Notes under the pieces: generated by a model | What the model was told of the DNA's origin: nothing | Seen by the model: only the letters and a program-made list of their open reading frames with translations | The model's database searches: none | Made by a program: the position numbers and the translations under genes | Assembly (NCBI GenBank): GCA_025458755.1 | Contig: JALORT010000070.1 | Coordinates: 1 to 8,249, forward strand | Reading direction: 5' to 3' | DNA: 8,249 nucleotides | Origin: Methylotetracoccus sp. | GTDB lineage: Bacteria > Pseudomonadota > Gammaproteobacteria > Methylococcales > Methylococcaceae | Shown here: piece after piece, positions 6,800-8,249 of the stretch | Layout of the letters: every line of letters starts with the position of its first letter | Position numbering within the stretch: the stretch's first letter is position 1

Positions 6800-7639
6800 A
6801 TGAAGTCGCACGAAGACCATCAACTCCTGGACGAAGAAATCCAGGAACTGCGCTGGGCTCACACCCACTTGGAACACCCCTCGTTCGCGTCTCGCCTCGG
6901 CAGCGTCATCGGGGTGCCGATCGAACGAACACTGAAGCTGCTGCCGCAAAGCTGGTATCGCGCGATTCATGTCGGTGCCGGAAAGAGCATCGAACGCGCG
7001 GCGCATGTCGCGATCAAGACGCTGGGTGATACGAGCATCGCACAGGCTCGGCAGGCGGAACATCTCGGACTGGCCGCATTCGCCGGTGCGCTGGGCGGTT
7101 TTGCCGGCCCGCTGGGGCTCTTGGTGGAACTTCCGGTGATGACCGTCCTGATGCTGCGATCCATAGCCGGCATCGCCTGCGCTCAAGGCGAAGATCTCGG
7201 AACCGTGGACACCCGACTGGCCTGCGTGGAAGTGTTCGGACTTGGGGCACGATCCCGCGACGACGACGGCGCGGAAACCGGCTACTACGGAATCCGGAGC
7301 ACCCTGGCGTTCCATTTCGGCGGCGCCTTGGGCTCGTCGGGAATTTCAGCGAAGAATCTGCCTGCCGGCATGGATGTCTTACGAGGGATCACCGCCCGCT
7401 TCGGGGTCGCCGTATCCGATGAAGTCGCCGCACGCATGATACCGGTGGTCGGCGCGCTCGGGGGCGCCACGTTAAACCTCATTTTCATGCAGCACTTCCA
7501 AAACGTCGCCAAGGGCCACTTCATCGTGCGGCGGCTCGAGCGCAAGCACGGCTCCGACGTGATTCGTGTCGCCTACGGCGACATCTCCCGCCAAGAGGAA
7601 GACTCTGCTCGCGAATACAGCCCCCTAGAAGGCTGGTAG
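6800..7639 (+). CDS. EcsC-family protein
   Basis: Protein of 279 residues matching the EcsC family (named after Bacillus subtilis EcsC, product of the third gene of the ecs operon); the biochemical role of the family is not established. Seen: an N-terminal helical part with LEHPSFASRLGSVIGVPIER (24-43), a Gly/Ala/Leu-rich hydrophobic central stretch around residues 90-125 (AAFAGALGGFAGPLGLLVEL), and the conserved C-terminal block RMIPVVGALGGATLNLIFMQHFQNVAKGHFIVRRLER (about 212-248). Length is normal. The start is set by a good GAGGA site. The central hydrophobic stretch suggests membrane association. It is the last gene of the plus-strand set that begins with tolC and faces the Anbu gene 36 bases away. 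Confidence 0.88.
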   Translation: MKSHEDHQLLDEEIQELRWAHTHLEHPSFASRLGSVIGVPIERTLKLLPQSWYRAIHVGAGKSIERAAHVAIKTLGDTSIAQARQAEHLGLAAFAGALGGFAGPLGLLVELPVMTVLMLRSIAGIACAQGEDLGTVDTRLACVEVFGLGARSRDDDGAETGYYGIRSTLAFHFGGALGSSGISAKNLPAGMDVLRGITARFGVAVSDEVAARMIPVVGALGGATLNLIFMQHFQNVAKGHFIVRRLERKHGSDVIRVAYGDISRQEEDSAREYSPLEGW

Positions 7640-7675
7640 GCGCTGGCTTCAGACTGGACTTGGACCCAACCTTGT
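7640..7675. other. Convergent gap between the EcsC and Anbu genes
   Basis: Only 36 bases separate the two stops. A weak hairpin, CAACC-GTAG-GGTTG at 7677-7690, overlaps the Anbu stop but has no T-run on either strand. No convincing terminator is seen. Confidence 0.3.
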
Positions 7676-8249
7676 TCAACCGTAGGGTTGTTCGGGGTTC
7701 TCGTCGCGAATGCGTTCCGGGTCCTGGCACAGGATCTCCCCCGCATCATGGACCGGTTGAGGCAGGCTGTCCCAATTCGATTCCCAATCGAATCGCGGCA
7801 GCCGTTTGAAAGCATGACGAATGCCTTCCGCCCAGTTCCTCTGTAACGCCGTGTAGAACGCCGACGTCGGCTCGAGATTCAGGTAATGGCTGAGATGAAA
7901 GGTATCCCGCCGATAAATCGCCAATTCCAGCGGGGGCCCGACCGAGATGTTGCTGCGCATCGTTGAATCCAGGGAAACCAGCGCACAACGGGCGGCGTCT
8001 TCAAGCGTGGTCGTTGCGCAGATCATTCGGTCCAGGATGGGTTTGCCGTATTTGGTTTCCCCGATCTGCAAATAAGGGGTGTCGGGAGCGACGGTAATGT
8101 AATTGCCTTGGGGATAAATCAGCAGGATCTCCGGTTCCTTGTCCCTGATCTGGCCGCCGAGGATGAAACTAGCCTCTCCGCTGAAACCACATCGCTGCAT
8201 CGCCGACAAGTGTTGCTCCTGGACACGAACGCTGATGCCGCCGATGTAG
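7676..8249 (-). CDS. Anbu / proteasome-type peptidase, partial (N-terminus beyond right edge)
   Basis: Ntn-hydrolase-fold peptidase related to proteasome beta subunits (Anbu, COG3484 type), a cytoplasmic self-compartmentalising protein whose substrates are unclear. About 191 C-terminal codons are visible; the family is near 240-250, so roughly the first 50 residues, including the N-terminal catalytic threonine, lie outside. The frame is open to the right edge, beginning IGGISVRVQEQHLSAMQRCG. Typical blocks are ASFILGGQI, EILLIYPQGNYI, PYLQIGETKYGKPILDR and the very characteristic CALVSLDSTMRSNISVGPPL followed by ELAIYRRD. The C-terminal tail is acidic and Pro-rich. A TTG at 8209 in this frame is not the true start, since conserved sequence continues upstream of it. 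In other genomes Anbu often sits with ATP-grasp, alpha-E and transglutaminase-like genes; those would be beyond the right edge. Confidence 0.9.
   Translation of the reverse strand, partial: YIGGISVRVQEQHLSAMQRCGFSGEASFILGGQIRDKEPEILLIYPQGNYITVAPDTPYLQIGETKYGKPILDRMICATTTLEDAARCALVSLDSTMRSNISVGPPLELAIYRRDTFHLSHYLNLEPTSAFYTALQRNWAEGIRHAFKRLPRFDWESNWDSLPQPVHDAGEILCQDPERIRDENPEQPYG

Noticed and set aside
7677..7690. Hairpin CAACC-GTAG-GGTTG at the convergent gene ends
   Set aside because: The stem is only 5 bases, has no T-run on either strand and overlaps the Anbu stop; too weak to call a terminator.

Overview
The window looks like a chromosomal stretch from a moderately GC-rich gammaproteobacterium. 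The case rests on protein families and gene style: a TolC-type outer membrane protein, the four-gene ABC module linked to PQQ-dependent alcohol oxidation, an RmlB-type dTDP-glucose dehydratase, an EcsC-family protein and an Anbu (proteasome-type) peptidase. The PQQ-linked module hints at an alcohol oxidiser or methylotroph, but no PQQ dehydrogenase, cytochrome or pqq gene lies in the window, so that lifestyle is inference. There are no mobile elements, tRNA or rRNA genes, or CRISPR arrays.

Layout. From about 4418 down to the left edge, five genes on the minus strand form a tight, probably co-transcribed set: a periplasmic substrate-binding protein, a seven-repeat YVTN-type beta-propeller protein, an ABC ATPase, an ABC-2 permease, and the first two thirds of rfbB/rmlB, which runs off the left edge. 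Neighbours overlap or sit within 4 bases of each other. The first four match the gene set known from PQQ-dependent alcohol dehydrogenase loci (ped/exa-type clusters). The rfbB coupling is not part of that usual set.

A divergent gap of about 230 bases (4419-4651) separates this set from plus-strand genes. It holds an imperfect direct repeat: about 30 bases around the start of the binding-protein gene are repeated 95 bases upstream. One copy starts a 28-codon leader frame that overlaps the binding-protein start by ATGA.

To the right on the plus strand are a TolC-family outer membrane efflux protein with a GTG start, a small four-helix membrane protein of unknown function, a doubtful 67-codon frame joined to it by an ATGA overlap, and an EcsC-family protein. 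They are close enough to be one operon. The right edge holds the C-terminal part of an Anbu-type peptidase, convergent with the EcsC gene.

Working together: the ATPase and ABC-2 permease should form an inner-membrane transporter. The binding protein and propeller would work in the periplasm, and the divergent TolC could provide an outer membrane exit, but nothing in the sequence proves that they cooperate. The most interesting points are the PQQ-type module without its dehydrogenase, its coupling to a dTDP-sugar gene, the duplicated start region, and a possible frameshift at the end of tolC.
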